Part shown: positions 18,783 through 29,567 of the stretch, piece after piece
Layout of the letters: each line of letters starts with the position of its first letter
How positions within the stretch are numbered: position 1 is the stretch's first letter
Source of the DNA: Moraxella nasibovis
GTDB lineage: Bacteria > Pseudomonadota > Gammaproteobacteria > Pseudomonadales > Moraxellaceae
Assembly (NCBI RefSeq): GCF_029581575.1
Contig: NZ_CP089975.1
Span: 992,001 to 1,056,000 of the forward strand
Direction: 5' to 3'
DNA length: 64,000 nt
Made by a program: the position numbers and the translations under genes
The notes under the pieces: generated by a model
What the model saw: only the letters and a program-made list of their open reading frames with translations
Database searches by the model: none
Told to the model about the DNA's origin: nothing

Positions 18783-21572
18783 ATGACTCACTGTGTATTT
18801 ACCCCAACGCAAAATCAGCTTCATCAGCTTTGGCTTGCCAGCCCCTTTGCTCATAAATTATACGAAAAACACACCGCTTTGGCTGAGGTGTTTTTGGGGG
18901 AGTTTCGCTTAGATCATCCGATGGCAGATGATGAATTTACGCAGTTGATTGAGCGGTTTGTCGGTGAGTCGGCGGAGCAGGGCGATGAGGCAGGCGTGAT
19001 GGCAGCTTTGCGTAAACTGCGTCACCTACTCATGCTAAAATGGATTTGGCAGGATGCTTTGGGTGTGATTGCTCTTGAGACACTCATGCGTGAATTGTCG
19101 GTTTTTACCGATGCTTGTATTAAGTTTGCTAAGGATTTCGTCTATCAAAACTTAACAAAACGCTATGGCATACCCACTGTGATGGTGGATGGGCAAAAAC
19201 AAGCGGACGAATTTGCCGTGATTGCCATGGGTAAGCTGGGTGCAATGGAGCTTAATTTATCCAGCGACATTGATTTGATTTTTATTCATAAGGGGCTGGG
19301 TGAGACGGACATTGGCCAAAAAAGCATTGAAAATCAAAAATTTATGACGCATCTGGGGCGTGGTATCATTCGGCTTTTAGATGAAGTCACGGCAGATGGC
19401 TTTGTATTTCGGGTGGATATGCGTCTGCGTCCGTGGGGCGATGGCTCGGCACTGGTGATGACAGCGCAGGCGTTGGAGAAGTATTTTAACCAGCATGGGC
19501 GCACTTGGGAGCGATTTGCTTGGCTAAAAGCTCGTGTGGTCAATGAAGTGTCGACACAGTTTTTGGATAGATTATTAAGCCTTCGTAAGAACTTTGTTTA
19601 TCGTTATTATATTGATTATAGTGCTTTTGGGGCTTTGCGAGAAATGAAATCGTTGATCGTCGCTCAGCAGACCCAAAGGCAAGATTTGGATAATGTTAAG
19701 CTTGGCGTGGGTGGGATTCGTGATATTGAGTTCATTGTGCAGTCGTTCATGCTCATTTATGGCGGGCATGAGGCGGCGCTTGGCGAAAATCTGCCTTGCT
19801 TGGACGGCATACAGGCACTCTTGCAGTATGGCTATCTGGACGCCAAAGAGGCGGAGGACTTGGCGGGTGCTTATCGTTTTTTAAGGCGGCTTGAACACGC
19901 CATTCAAGCTCGTCATGATGAGCAAACCCAAAGGCTGCCACAAAATCCAGACGAGCTAAGTAGCATCGCTTGCGTGCTGGGTTTTGAGGATGTCGGTCAA
20001 TTTCGCCAAGTGTTAGACACGCACCGCCATCGTGTGTCTGTGCCTTTTAATAGAATGATCACCGACCGCCAAAGTCCTGCGCAGGATTTGGATGATGCCA
20101 AGACCACTTGGCAGACGCTCAAAGGGATTTTGAGCGATGAAAGCGTGCGTTTGTTTGAGGAATTTTTTGACTCAAAGCTGGTCAAGAGCTTAGATGCTGA
20201 GCCAAAATCTCGCCTGGATGCTGCCCGCCCCATCATTTTGCACGCTTTGCTTGAGCACGCTAAGAGTGATGGCGCACCTAGGGCGGATGTCGCTGTGCCT
20301 AGGCTGATTGCACTTTTGGAGTCTATCTGTCGCCGCTCAATTTATCTGGTGATGCTTGCGGAGAATCCAAACGCCACCATTGCGCTTGTGCCCATGCTCT
20401 CGGCAAGTCATTGGATCGCCAAAGAGCTTGCCTTACACCCCATGCTTTTGGATAATTTTCTACAAAAACGCTATTTGCACCTGCCAAACAAAGATGAGCT
20501 TGCTGATCTGTTGCGTCAAAGTCTGCTGCGAGTCGAGCGCTTTGATGATGAAAGCTATCTGGCAAATATTCGTTTATTCAAAAAAACGCAAGTCCTTGCG
20601 GTGGCGACTGCCGATGTGCTGAGACTTCGCCACATCATGAAAGTATCAGACAGCCTGACATTCATCGCTGAGGTGGTGCTTGAGTCCGCCATGCACCGAG
20701 CCTTTGATGAGCTTGCCGCCAAGCACGGCCATCCGCTATTACAAAGCGGCGAGCGTGCCTGCCCTGAGCGCATGGGCTTTGCCATCATTGGCTATGGTAA
20801 GCTTGGTGGCATTGAGATGAGCTATGCGTCTGATTTGGATGTGGTATTTTTGCACAGCATCAATGAGCAAGCCGACACCGATGGCGACAAGCCTGTCAGC
20901 GGCATGAAGTTTGCATCCCGTTTGGTGCAAAAGGTACTCAGCTATCTCACCACGCAGACTCGTGACGGTCGAGTGTATGAGCTGGACATGAGACTGCGCC
21001 CTTCGGGTAATGCAGGCGTGATGATCGGCTCGGTACAGGCGTTTGAGCTGTATCAGACTCAAAAGGCGTGGTCTTGGGAGCATCAGGCGCTTGTGCGGGC
21101 TCGTGGCATTGCAGGTGATAGGGCGGTGCTTGGGGTATTTGATGAGATTCGCCAAGCGGTATTGACCAAAGCGCGTGATGTCGAGCAGGTGCGTGTGGAT
21201 GTACAAGAAATGCGCCAAAAAATGCAAAGTCATCTAGGGACGCAGGGCGATAAGACGCATCAATTTAACCTAAAACAGGATTTTGGTGGCTTGGTGGATA
21301 TTGAGTTTTTGGCACAGTTTTTGGTGCTGGCACACGCCCATCAACACCCAAATCTTGCCATTTGGTCGGATAATGTGCGAATCTTTGAGGAAGTGGCAAA
21401 GACAGGACTCATCAGCGATGAGTGGTGTGATAAACTCACCCAAACCTACCTACTACTTCGTAAGACCACGCACGAGCTTGCCCTATCCGACAAGCAAATC
21501 ATCGTGGATGATGAGCTGTGGCAAGAAAGCCGAGCCTTTGTGCGTGGGGTTTGGGAGAGGGTGTTGGGGTAA
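18783..21572 (+). CDS. glnE: Bifunctional glutamine synthetase adenylyltransferase/deadenylase GlnE
   Basis: Adds AMP to glutamine synthetase and removes it in response to PII signalling. Two nucleotidyltransferase domains are visible. The N-terminal one is AMGKLGAMELNLSSDIDLIF (deadenylase) and the C-terminal one GYGKLGGIEMSYASDLDVVF (adenylylase). Each is followed by a MRLRPxG(D/N) motif. The 929 residues are close to E. coli GlnE (946). Divergent from tusD and convergent with the glycan operon, which ends 4 bases away. Confidence 0.96.
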   Translation: MTHCVFTPTQNQLHQLWLASPFAHKLYEKHTALAEVFLGEFRLDHPMADDEFTQLIERFVGESAEQGDEAGVMAALRKLRHLLMLKWIWQDALGVIALETLMRELSVFTDACIKFAKDFVYQNLTKRYGIPTVMVDGQKQADEFAVIAMGKLGAMELNLSSDIDLIFIHKGLGETDIGQKSIENQKFMTHLGRGIIRLLDEVTADGFVFRVDMRLRPWGDGSALVMTAQALEKYFNQHGRTWERFAWLKARVVNEVSTQFLDRLLSLRKNFVYRYYIDYSAFGALREMKSLIVAQQTQRQDLDNVKLGVGGIRDIEFIVQSFMLIYGGHEAALGENLPCLDGIQALLQYGYLDAKEAEDLAGAYRFLRRLEHAIQARHDEQTQRLPQNPDELSSIACVLGFEDVGQFRQVLDTHRHRVSVPFNRMITDRQSPAQDLDDAKTTWQTLKGILSDESVRLFEEFFDSKLVKSLDAEPKSRLDAARPIILHALLEHAKSDGAPRADVAVPRLIALLESICRRSIYLVMLAENPNATIALVPMLSASHWIAKELALHPMLLDNFLQKRYLHLPNKDELADLLRQSLLRVERFDDESYLANIRLFKKTQVLAVATADVLRLRHIMKVSDSLTFIAEVVLESAMHRAFDELAAKHGHPLLQSGERACPERMGFAIIGYGKLGGIEMSYASDLDVVFLHSINEQADTDGDKPVSGMKFASRLVQKVLSYLTTQTRDGRVYELDMRLRPSGNAGVMIGSVQAFELYQTQKAWSWEHQALVRARGIAGDRAVLGVFDEIRQAVLTKARDVEQVRVDVQEMRQKMQSHLGTQGDKTHQFNLKQDFGGLVDIEFLAQFLVLAHAHQHPNLAIWSDNVRIFEEVAKTGLISDEWCDKLTQTYLLLRKTTHELALSDKQIIVDDELWQESRAFVRGVWERVLG

Positions 21573-21575
21573 AAT

Positions 21576-22589
21576 TTAAGGGTTTAGGCTTTGTCTGATG
21601 TGATCATAATACGAACCTTTTTTGCATTCTTTAATGTAGGTCAGCTTATGAATCTGCGTCTGTTTGCAAATTTGCTCAAAGTCGTGCTGATTAAATGGTT
21701 CATTTAGGCGACTGATAAGCAGATGGGGTAGGGTATCGTCCATCGGCAACATCACAGGCATCGTCCCACGCTCGGTCAAAACATCAAACATAATCTGAAA
21801 AAAGAAATAATGCGTGATGTGATTTTGTGTGTGCCAAAAATTAAGCATCAACTGCAAACTGTCGTACGCTAGGTTATTACCTTGTTTGGCGACGATAAAA
21901 CTATTTAGAATATTTACATAATGATGCTTATGCCAACCAAAATAATCAGCATTAAAATTCTCCCAAAAGTCCTGATTGCCTGCATTTGGATGGCGAGAGA
22001 ACATAAAAAAATCTTGTGCCAAAATCCGCTCATCAATCGGTGCTGTCAAAAGTATGGTCGCATCAACCCATACACCACCATAATGATAAAGCAAAGCTAA
22101 GCGTAAAATATCAGCAAAAAATGCTGGCTTAAACTGTGGATTTTGTCTTTTTTCAAATACAAAATCTGGAAATTCGAGATAATCAGACAGATTGTCATCA
22201 TCCAGACGAATGACTTGATAATCGCCTTTGTATTTATCTACTGATTTAAAGCATAGCTTAACAATATCAGGCAAATCGCCATTGACGCCTTGCCCCCAAT
22301 ATTGCCAAATGATTTTTTGATGGGTAAATTGTTTTTTGGGTGTGATGGTGAAATGCGGGAGTTTATTTTGTCGATACAGCCCAATCAGCTCTTGCCAACA
22401 TTCTGCCAGATGAGCTTGCTGAGTGAGTTTGGCTTGTTTTTCGGCAAGCTTTCTGCGATTTTTTGGTACAAAAGCATTATAAAACCACTTAAGCGGTTTT
22501 TGTTTATAACGCTGAATTTTTTGCATTGATGGTGTTAACTGGTCAAATTTTTCTATCAATGGCTGAAAGTTGGTTGTAGTTTGTGCCAT
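21576..22589 (-). CDS. Capsular-polysaccharide-synthesis-type glycosyltransferase
   Basis: 337 residues resembling the capsular polysaccharide synthesis family related to GT32. HQKIIWQYWGQG is the usual N-terminal strand, and FFADILRLALLYHYGGVWVDATILLT carries the donor/metal-binding WVDAT equivalent of DxD. Last gene of the leftward glycan operon, starting 1 base after the YibB-like gene ends. The acceptor and sugar are unknown. Confidence 0.78.
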   Translation of the reverse strand: MAQTTTNFQPLIEKFDQLTPSMQKIQRYKQKPLKWFYNAFVPKNRRKLAEKQAKLTQQAHLAECWQELIGLYRQNKLPHFTITPKKQFTHQKIIWQYWGQGVNGDLPDIVKLCFKSVDKYKGDYQVIRLDDDNLSDYLEFPDFVFEKRQNPQFKPAFFADILRLALLYHYGGVWVDATILLTAPIDERILAQDFFMFSRHPNAGNQDFWENFNADYFGWHKHHYVNILNSFIVAKQGNNLAYDSLQLMLNFWHTQNHITHYFFFQIMFDVLTERGTMPVMLPMDDTLPHLLISRLNEPFNQHDFEQICKQTQIHKLTYIKECKKGSYYDHIRQSLNP

Positions 22590-22590
22590 A

Positions 22591-23436
22591 TTAAATCAAC
22601 CTATCTTTAATCTTTTCCCAAATTGAAATGTTAGAAGTTTGGTCGTATTTTTTGAATGTAGAAAACCATTGGTTTTTGCCCAAATAATTCAGCTGAAACA
22701 ATTCTGGCTGATGGTATAAGCACATCATATAAAGCCCCTGATCATCATCAACAATGTTTAGTTTGAGTAATTGTTTTTGTTGGTCAAATAGCAATTTTAA
22801 GAATGCTTGCCATGCCTGCTGATTGGCGACAGTTACGCCACCGATGATATAAACCTTATTTTGAAAAATGCAATCCAAAACATCTTGCCAGCTTTTAGGT
22901 GCACTATTTTTGACAATACTAAAAAAATTGATTTTATTGTTATTAAAATCATATCGCCAATTACGGACATTATTTAGCGTGTCTTGTGAGCGTACATAGC
23001 CAAAATCAACCCAAGCTACCAAATTATTTTTAGCCAATTTTTCTTTGATGGCTTTATTGATAAAATAAGTTTTTAGATTGGTAACCAACACGTAATCAGC
23101 CGACCAATATTCAATATTATTTCGCAAATCTGGGTGAATTTGACCGATAAACTGCTTGTCCTGCTGTATGTTGGCAATCTTGTTTCTAAGATAGTGCAGT
23201 CTATTATGAAAATCAAATGCAACGACTCGTGTTGGTTTGCCTTGTCTTAATGCTTTGATTTTCTCGACATATTCTAGACTGGTAAAAATTACCATCTCAT
23301 TTTCTAGTTGTGCCAGATTGGCAAAATATTCAAAATAAGTGTCGGTCGTTCTGCTCATATAGCTTGGTGCATTTTGTCTTTGAATATTGCCACGACCAAT
23401 GTCAAAAAATGCGGTTACGATAGTGATGTTTGACAT
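22591..23436 (-). CDS. HtrL/YibB-family protein
   Basis: The N-terminus TIVTAFFDIGRGNIQR is the hallmark of the HtrL/YibB family, which occurs in lipopolysaccharide core and glycan loci and is thought to act in surface sugar assembly. It has 281 residues, no signal peptide, and an aromatic and Asn/Lys-rich composition like its neighbours. It lies between two glycosyltransferase genes with 1-base gaps, so it is part of the same transcript. The biochemical activity is not established for the family. Confidence 0.8.
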   Translation of the reverse strand: MSNITIVTAFFDIGRGNIQRQNAPSYMSRTTDTYFEYFANLAQLENEMVIFTSLEYVEKIKALRQGKPTRVVAFDFHNRLHYLRNKIANIQQDKQFIGQIHPDLRNNIEYWSADYVLVTNLKTYFINKAIKEKLAKNNLVAWVDFGYVRSQDTLNNVRNWRYDFNNNKINFFSIVKNSAPKSWQDVLDCIFQNKVYIIGGVTVANQQAWQAFLKLLFDQQKQLLKLNIVDDDQGLYMMCLYHQPELFQLNYLGKNQWFSTFKKYDQTSNISIWEKIKDRLI

Positions 23437-23437
23437 A

Positions 23438-24271
23438 TCAAGCCTTATTAAATAGATGGTACTTAATTATTAAGCCAATTTTCGATAGATAGTAATGTAT
23501 TTTTCTACCGTTATCACGATTCAGCTTTATCTCTTTTCTCTTAAGATTGTATAGTGCCTGCTTATAGGTTGGTTTATTTTTGTAAAGTGATAAAATTTGA
23601 TGTTCAGCTTGAAACATTTTGGTAAAATTAGCAGACATATTATCATCGTGCTTACGATACTGTACTAATACATCTTCTAAAAAGACTACTCTATAATCGT
23701 TATCTAATAGTCTGAGCCATAGATACCAATCTTCAATCATGATGTTTTCATCAAACCCACCTATGTTTTTTATTGCGGATAGATGATGCATTTGGCTGGG
23801 GGCGAATAGATGATTATGAATCAAGGTTTCATCAAAATGATATTCTTTTTGTATTTGATTGGTGCGTCCCGTGATTGAGTTGTTGTGATTGATAAATTCA
23901 AGATTTGCAGAAACCGATGTAATTTTAGGGTTGTCTTCCAGATATTCTACTTGGATGCTAGATTTTTTTGGCAGCATCATATCGTCAGAGGCGATAATGC
24001 TAAGATATTTTCCTTGACACCATGTTAGAGCCTCATTTAATGTAGCGCACAGTCCTTTGTTTGGACGGTGATGGAATTTGAAACGCACAAATCTATCTTC
24101 GCAAAGCGGTTTCATTTGTTCAATTTTTTGCACGGAATTATCTTTTGAGCCGTCATCGATGATGATTAGCTCAATATTTTGATAATCTTGATCAATAATG
24201 CTATGAATGCAGTCTTGAACATAGTGTTCGTGGTTGTAGCATGGTATGATAATACTTAACAAGGGCTGCAT
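23438..24271 (-). CDS. Family 2 glycosyltransferase
   Basis: GT-A fold enzyme using a nucleotide sugar. N-terminal LSIIIPCYNHEHYVQDCIHS and ELIIIDDGSKDNS are classic GT2, and IIASDDMMLP holds the DxD equivalent. Near residue 185, MIEDWYLWLRL fits the acceptor-side ED motif. It has 277 residues and its start abuts the acyltransferase stop. The sugar transferred is unknown. A dTDP-Fuc3NAc/Qui3NAc transferase is possible from context only. Confidence 0.87.
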   Translation of the reverse strand: MQPLLSIIIPCYNHEHYVQDCIHSIIDQDYQNIELIIIDDGSKDNSVQKIEQMKPLCEDRFVRFKFHHRPNKGLCATLNEALTWCQGKYLSIIASDDMMLPKKSSIQVEYLEDNPKITSVSANLEFINHNNSITGRTNQIQKEYHFDETLIHNHLFAPSQMHHLSAIKNIGGFDENIMIEDWYLWLRLLDNDYRVVFLEDVLVQYRKHDDNMSANFTKMFQAEHQILSLYKNKPTYKQALYNLKRKEIKLNRDNGRKIHYYLSKIGLIIKYHLFNKA

Positions 24272-24871
24272 TTAACTTCCTGGAATTTCTCTAATAAAAT
24301 GAGCTGGTACGCCTGCAATAATTGAATTGGCGGGCATTGATTTTGTTACAATAGATCCATTGGCTATGACACAATTATCACCAATGCTCACTCCTTTTAA
24401 AATTGTTACATTATTGCCAATAAAAACATTATCTCCAATTTTAATATCAGCAGATAAATAATTGCTGTTTGTTCTGTTTTGGATGGCTAAACCGTGAAAA
24501 TCGGAATTTATCGCAGTAAAATTTAGCCCGATTAAGCAATTTTTACCAATGTAAATATTTGCTTTGTCTGCAATAATTTCTACTTGATTATTAAAAATTG
24601 TTCCTGAGTTAATGCTGATGATATCATCATTATTTCTGGCTTCAATATATCCATAGGTACTGAGGAATTTTGGAGATGGAAATACGCCAAATTCAACATG
24701 ATCAAGCTTTATTTTGCCATTACCAACAAATTGCACAGGCTGATTAAGTCGACAATTTTTTAAAGTTAAGTGTTTATTATTGGAAATGATTTTGTAAAAT
24801 GCAATTCGCCATTTTTGATAATATTTCATCAGCTTATGAGCAATCTTATTTTTGATTTTTTTATTGAGCAT
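24272..24871 (-). CDS. Left-handed beta-helix acyltransferase
   Basis: Hexapeptide-repeat acyltransferase of the CatB/LacA type. The repeats appear as [44 protein letters not shown] and [11 protein letters not shown], and FHG supplies the likely catalytic His. I prefer the ATG at 24871 (MLNKK), which overlaps the aminotransferase end by 11 bases. A start at 24901 is possible. It probably O- or N-acetylates a glycan sugar, separately from the acetyltransferase domain fused to the ketoisomerase. Confidence 0.8.
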   Translation of the reverse strand: MLNKKIKNKIAHKLMKYYQKWRIAFYKIISNNKHLTLKNCRLNQPVQFVGNGKIKLDHVEFGVFPSPKFLSTYGYIEARNNDDIISINSGTIFNNQVEIIADKANIYIGKNCLIGLNFTAINSDFHGLAIQNRTNSNYLSADIKIGDNVFIGNNVTILKGVSIGDNCVIANGSIVTKSMPANSIIAGVPAHFIREIPGS

Positions 24872-25979
24872 TTTGGATACCAAATTGATTGCAAACGTCA
24901 ACTACCTCTTGAACTTCCCTCATCGTCATCACAGGTGAAATTGGCAAGCTTAACACTTCTTTATGGATTTGTTCTGTAATTGGCAGGCATAAGTGATTAA
25001 ATTCACCATATGCCTGCTGTTTGTGCGGAGCAATTGGATAGTGAATTAAGGTTTGTATGCCTCGGTTGCTTAGATATTCTTGTAATTGCTCACGGTACTG
25101 GGTGCGTATCACAAATAAATGCCAGACATGTTGTTCATCCTTAATCGGTTTTTGCGGCAACTGAATGTAAGGATTTTTGATATTATCCAGATAGTAATTA
25201 GCGATTGTTTGACGATGGATGGTTTCTTGCATCAAGTAATTTAATTTGGCGCTTAACATTGCTGCTTGGATTTCATCAAGACGGCTATTTACCCCCTGTA
25301 TCAGGTTTTTATACTTTTGATGAGAACCATAGTTGCGCAAGGCTTTTAGCAAAGTCGCCAATTCATCGTCATCGGTTGTAATTACTCCTGCATCGCCCAA
25401 TGCTCCTAAATTTTTACCAGGATAAAAACTGAATCCTGAGGCATGACCCCATGCCCCTGCTTTTTGGCTGTCAATGCTGGCAAGGTGAGCTTGGGCGGAA
25501 TCTTCTATGACTAGTAAATTGTGCATATTGGCAATCTGCATAATTTCAGGCATCGGAGCAATTTGTCCATACAAATGCACCGCTAAAATGCCTTTTGTTC
25601 TATCGCTAATGGCATTTTTGATACTGCTTGGGCAAATATTAAAGCTGAGTGGGTCGGGCTCAACCAAAACAGGCGTTAAGTCGTTTTCGCTAATCGCCAA
25701 AATGCTGGCAATATAAGTATTGGCGGGCACAATGATTTCATCGCCTTTTTGCAATTTACCAAGTTCTTTATAGGCTCTCAAAATTAAAATCAATGCATCC
25801 AAGCCGTTTGCCACGCCAATACAATGTTTTACCCCACAAAGGTGTGCGAATTTTTGTTCAAAATTTGTTAATTCTTTGCCCATAATATACCAACCAGAGT
25901 CAATCACACGAGTGCAAGCGTCTATCAATTCTTGGCGGTATTGGGCATTCATTTGTTTTAAATCTAAAAAGGGAATCAT
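24861..25979 (-). CDS. fdtB: dTDP-3-keto-6-deoxyhexose aminotransferase (FdtB/QdtB-like)
   Basis: PLP enzyme of the DegT/DnrJ/EryC1 family. It has an N-terminal [13 protein letters not shown], the cofactor region EDSAQAHLA, and the internal-aldimine Lys in [16 protein letters not shown]. The 372 residues are typical. Next to the ketoisomerase and rmlAB, it should convert the dTDP-3-keto sugar to the 3-amino sugar. Fuc3N or Qui3N depends on the isomerase stereochemistry, which the sequence does not settle. Its ATG overlaps the isomerase stop (ATGA). Confidence 0.87.
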   Translation of the reverse strand: MIPFLDLKQMNAQYRQELIDACTRVIDSGWYIMGKELTNFEQKFAHLCGVKHCIGVANGLDALILILRAYKELGKLQKGDEIIVPANTYIASILAISENDLTPVLVEPDPLSFNICPSSIKNAISDRTKGILAVHLYGQIAPMPEIMQIANMHNLLVIEDSAQAHLASIDSQKAGAWGHASGFSFYPGKNLGALGDAGVITTDDDELATLLKALRNYGSHQKYKNLIQGVNSRLDEIQAAMLSAKLNYLMQETIHRQTIANYYLDNIKNPYIQLPQKPIKDEQHVWHLFVIRTQYREQLQEYLSNRGIQTLIHYPIAPHKQQAYGEFNHLCLPITEQIHKEVLSLPISPVMTMREVQEVVDVCNQFGIQNAQ

Positions 25980-26833
25980 TTTGTATATCCTTTGATATAA
26001 GCAGGATTGCCAACGACAATAGCATTGTCAGGCACATCTTTGGTAACAACTGCACCCGCTCCAACCATTGCATTTTTACCGACTTTAATATTCGGTAATA
26101 AAGTGGCGTTTGCCCCAATACTTGCTCCTTGTTCAATAATTGTGCTTAAAAATTTTTCTGGATATTGCTTGGAGCGCGGGTGTTTGTCATTGGTAAAGCT
26201 GACATTTGGACCGATAAATACATTTTCGGCAATATGTACACCATCCCAAATAAAAACGCCTGATTTGATGGTGGTATTATTCCCAATTTTGACATTGTTT
26301 TCAATTAGTGTATGAGCACAGATATTGCAGTTTTCACCAATTTGAGCATTTGGCAATATGACCGCATATTGCCAAATTCGAGTTTTTTGTCCAATGTTCT
26401 TTGATTGTACGTCAGCTAAATGATGAATAAAAGGGCGGTTAACATATCCCAAAAATTCATCATAATTACGAATATAATCACCTTCGTCATAATAATCACT
26501 TGCCAACACCAATAAGACGCAATCTTCTGAAAAATCGTGCATCTCGTGCCAAATTTCAGGTTCTACAATCAACCCTTCGCTTGGTTTGTTTAAGGTCATC
26601 CTCTCTTTTTGCTTGCCATTGTCTAGCAGCACTGAGCATTGTCCGCTGACACAAATTAAAACTTGATTCAGTTCTTTATGTGCATGAAATCCACGAGCGA
26701 CATCGGTCTTGGTGCTAAAAATATAATAGACTCGTTTGATGTCAAAAGGGATGTTTTTGTATGACTCTAAGGCGACCAAGCCACCACGCTCATCGCCCAA
26801 GTTTTTAAAATCAATCAGTTTAATTAAGCTCAT
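25976..26833 (-). CDS. Fused dTDP-4-keto-6-deoxyglucose 3,4-ketoisomerase / N-acetyltransferase
   Basis: Two enzymes in one 285-residue chain. Residues 1 to about 135 are a cupin ketoisomerase of the FdtA/QdtA/WxcM type ([17 protein letters not shown], the catalytic [10 protein letters not shown]). Residues about 140-285 are a hexapeptide-repeat N-acetyltransferase ([41 protein letters not shown]). They would supply steps three and five of dTDP-Fuc3NAc or dTDP-Qui3NAc synthesis. The order, isomerase first, appears opposite to what I recall for Shewanella FdtD. It overlaps both neighbours by ATGA. Confidence 0.87.
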   Translation of the reverse strand: MSLIKLIDFKNLGDERGGLVALESYKNIPFDIKRVYYIFSTKTDVARGFHAHKELNQVLICVSGQCSVLLDNGKQKERMTLNKPSEGLIVEPEIWHEMHDFSEDCVLLVLASDYYDEGDYIRNYDEFLGYVNRPFIHHLADVQSKNIGQKTRIWQYAVILPNAQIGENCNICAHTLIENNVKIGNNTTIKSGVFIWDGVHIAENVFIGPNVSFTNDKHPRSKQYPEKFLSTIIEQGASIGANATLLPNIKVGKNAMVGAGAVVTKDVPDNAIVVGNPAYIKGYTK

Positions 26834-27699
26834 TTATCATCCACCAGTGAAAGCAGGTATTGTCCATATTCGTTTTTACTCATTTTTTGCCCAATAGATC
26901 TGAGCTCATCAGACGATAGCCAGCCGTTATTAAAAGCAATTTCTTCCAAACAAGCTACTTTATAGCCTTGGCGCTTTTGCAATGTTTCTACAAATTGACC
27001 TGCTTCTAGCAAACTGTCATGCGTGCCTGTGTCAAGCCACGCAAAACCACGCCCCAAAAGTTCCACTGTCAAATCACCACGGTTTAAATAAGCCTGATTG
27101 ATGCTGGTAATTTCCAATTCCCCACGTTCAGAAGGTTTGACTTGTTTAGCAATCTCAATCACATCATTGTCATAAAAATATAAGCCTGTCACCGCAAAGT
27201 GTGATTTAGGACTTTTGGGCTTTTCTTCAATAGACAGCACTTTATTGTTGTTGTCAAATTCTACCACACCAAACCGCTCAGGGTCTTTGACTTGATAGCC
27301 AAATACAGTCGCTCCTTTGGATTTGGCTGCTGCGTTTTTTAGCATTGGGGTAAACCCTTGACCATAAAAAATATTGTCGCCAAGCACAAGGCAAACCCTG
27401 TCCTTATCAATAAATTTCTCGCCCAAAATAAAAGCTTGTGCCAAACCGTCCGGGCTGGGCTGGGCAATATAACTAAGATGTACGCCAAACTCCGAACCAT
27501 CGCCGAGTAGTCGCATAAAACCATCTTGGTCATCTGGCGTGGTGATGATTAAAATATCACGAATACCAGTAAGCATCAGTACAGATAAAGGGTAGTAAAT
27601 CATTGGCTTGTCATAAATCGGCAAAAGCTGTTTGGATACGCCTTTGGTGATCGGGTACAAGCGAGTGCCTGAGCCTCCTGCTAAAATAATGCCTTTCAT
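26830..27699 (-). CDS. rmlA: Glucose-1-phosphate thymidylyltransferase RmlA
   Basis: Makes dTDP-glucose from dTTP and glucose-1-phosphate. The nucleotide loop [11 protein letters not shown] and [17 protein letters not shown] at the N-terminus are diagnostic, and LGDNIFYG and EEKPKSPKS follow in order. 289 residues, full length. First committed step of the dTDP-sugar branch. Because rmlC and rmlD are absent here, the product is not dTDP-rhamnose at this locus. Confidence 0.96.
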   Translation of the reverse strand: MKGIILAGGSGTRLYPITKGVSKQLLPIYDKPMIYYPLSVLMLTGIRDILIITTPDDQDGFMRLLGDGSEFGVHLSYIAQPSPDGLAQAFILGEKFIDKDRVCLVLGDNIFYGQGFTPMLKNAAAKSKGATVFGYQVKDPERFGVVEFDNNNKVLSIEEKPKSPKSHFAVTGLYFYDNDVIEIAKQVKPSERGELEITSINQAYLNRGDLTVELLGRGFAWLDTGTHDSLLEAGQFVETLQKRQGYKVACLEEIAFNNGWLSSDELRSIGQKMSKNEYGQYLLSLVDDK

Positions 27700-27713
27700 T
27701 GTCTAGAATCCTA

Positions 27714-28781
27714 TTATGATTTGTACTGCTTGTTGATCCAGTGGCGATATTCGCCACTTTGCACATTTTTAACCCACTCTTGATTTGCTAAATACCATTC
27801 TACGGTTTTGCGTATCCCGCTTTTAAAGGTTTCCTGTGGTCGCCAGCCTAGTTCACGTTCAATTTTACTGGCATCAATGGCGTAGCGCACATCGTGCCCT
27901 GCACGATCCTTGACATGAGTAATTAGGTCTTTGTAGTGCTTTACACCGTTTGGTTTGTTTGGGGCTAGCTCTTCTAACAATTCACATATTTCATGCACTA
28001 CATCAATATTGCGCCGCTCGTTATGTCCGCCAATATTGTAAGTTTTTCCATTGTCTGCTTGGGTTGCCACGAGATATAACGCTCTGGCATGATCTTCTAC
28101 AAACAACCAATCACGGATTTGTAAGCCATCGCCATAGATTGGCAAAGGTTTGCCGTTTAGGGCATTTAAGATGATAAGCGGAATAAGTTTTTCAGGAAAA
28201 TGATAGTATCCATAATTATTGGAGCAGTTTGTGATTACCACGGGTAAGCCATAGGTGCGCCCCCATGCTCTGACTAAATGGTCAGAGCTGGCTTTGCTTG
28301 CTGAGTAGGGTGAGCTTGGGGTATAGGCGGTGGTCTCGGTGAATAAATCTGTCGTGCCATGCAAATCACCATAAACTTCATCGGTAGAGATATGGTGAAA
28401 TCTGAATGTTGCCTTCTGCCTCTCGTCTAAATTATCATAATACTGGCGAGCAACTTCTAGAAGCATATAGGTGCCTATGATGTTGGTTTGAATAAAATCT
28501 GCCGAGCTTGCGATAGATCTATCCACATGGCTTTCCGCTGCCAAGTGCATAATAATGTCTGGGCGAAAGGTTTGGAACAAGTGGGTAAGTGCTTCTTTGT
28601 CACAGATATCGGTTTGACTAAACTGGTAACGTGAGCTGCCACTTACACTGACCAAAGACTCTAAATTGCCTGCATAGGTTAATTTATCTACATTCAATAC
28701 ATTGTCGGTTGTTTGAGTAATGATGTGACGGATAACGGCTGAGCCGATAAAACCAGCGCCGCCAGTAATTAGGATATTCAC
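27714..28781 (-). CDS. rmlB: dTDP-glucose 4,6-dehydratase RmlB
   Basis: Extended short-chain dehydrogenase that converts dTDP-glucose to dTDP-4-keto-6-deoxyglucose with bound [13 protein letters not shown] is the NAD loop, STDEVYGDL contains the catalytic Asp/Glu pair, and YSASKAS is the YxxxK motif. 355 residues. Its ATG abuts the stop of the upstream GT25 gene. Its product feeds the fused ketoisomerase two genes downstream. Confidence 0.96.
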   Translation of the reverse strand: MNILITGGAGFIGSAVIRHIITQTTDNVLNVDKLTYAGNLESLVSVSGSSRYQFSQTDICDKEALTHLFQTFRPDIIMHLAAESHVDRSIASSADFIQTNIIGTYMLLEVARQYYDNLDERQKATFRFHHISTDEVYGDLHGTTDLFTETTAYTPSSPYSASKASSDHLVRAWGRTYGLPVVITNCSNNYGYYHFPEKLIPLIILNALNGKPLPIYGDGLQIRDWLFVEDHARALYLVATQADNGKTYNIGGHNERRNIDVVHEICELLEELAPNKPNGVKHYKDLITHVKDRAGHDVRYAIDASKIERELGWRPQETFKSGIRKTVEWYLANQEWVKNVQSGEYRHWINKQYKS

Positions 28782-29564
28782 TTATCTAAACTCCACCATC
28801 TGTTTTGAATCTTTATCTTGATTGATTTGTTTAAACACTCGCCCAAACTCTCGCTTCACTTTTTGCAACAGGGTGCGTTTTTGTTTTTCGCTGTCCATTC
28901 TGGCTCGGCGTTCGGCATTGATGTCGCTTACCAAAGCGGTGTTTGGGTCAAGCCTATCGCTTTGAATGCATAGTGCTGGGCTGAGCTGGGCGATGAATAT
29001 TGATTGATTTTCAATCATCTGAGCAAACATAAAATGATCGATGGCAATGATGTCATCGGCAGAGATATTTTTAAGAATTTTTAATAAATGATGGGCTGTA
29101 TTTTTGTGAATGACATAGCCTGCCGTGCCAAGATTGGCGCTTAATAAAGGATAAACCTCTCTACCGTGATGGCTTGCGATCGCCTTGCCCAGATGTAGTT
29201 TTGGATAAAAATGCTCAATCTTAACCAAGCCAAACGCACCGCTTAGCCAGTCGGAACGATTTAAAAACAGATGGGCATTTTCGCCCAAATGCACATCATC
29301 TTCAAAGATGGCAAGCCACTCTATGTCATCATCAAGCAGTTTTTGCCACAGTGAAAGATGGCTTAAAAAACAGCCTTTTTCGCCATTGGCAAGGTGGTGG
29401 GTTTGTTTGATGTTATCAAATCCCAAACGGTCGCATACCGCATCAATGTCGGCAAAACTAACCGCATCAAAAAACTCAAAATCAATGCCTTGTTTACCAA
29501 ATTCTTGGCAAATGTGCGTGCGTCTGTCATGGGCGGTGGCAAGACTGATGACGATATTTTTCAT
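28782..29564 (-). CDS. Family 25 glycosyltransferase (lipooligosaccharide type)
   Basis: Galactosyl/glucosyltransferase-like protein of the LgtB/Lex2B/Lpt family. N-terminal SLATAHDRRTHI, mid-protein FLSHLSLWQKLL and WLAIFEDDVHLG are the family blocks; EDD is the metal-binding motif. 260 residues. Probably adds a sugar to the lipooligosaccharide outer core at the inner membrane's cytoplasmic face. The gene overlaps nothing and lies 3 bases after the upstream gene, within the operon. Confidence 0.87.
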   Translation of the reverse strand: MKNIVISLATAHDRRTHICQEFGKQGIDFEFFDAVSFADIDAVCDRLGFDNIKQTHHLANGEKGCFLSHLSLWQKLLDDDIEWLAIFEDDVHLGENAHLFLNRSDWLSGAFGLVKIEHFYPKLHLGKAIASHHGREVYPLLSANLGTAGYVIHKNTAHHLLKILKNISADDIIAIDHFMFAQMIENQSIFIAQLSPALCIQSDRLDPNTALVSDINAERRARMDSEKQKRTLLQKVKREFGRVFKQINQDKDSKQMVEFR

Positions 29565-29567
29565 GAT

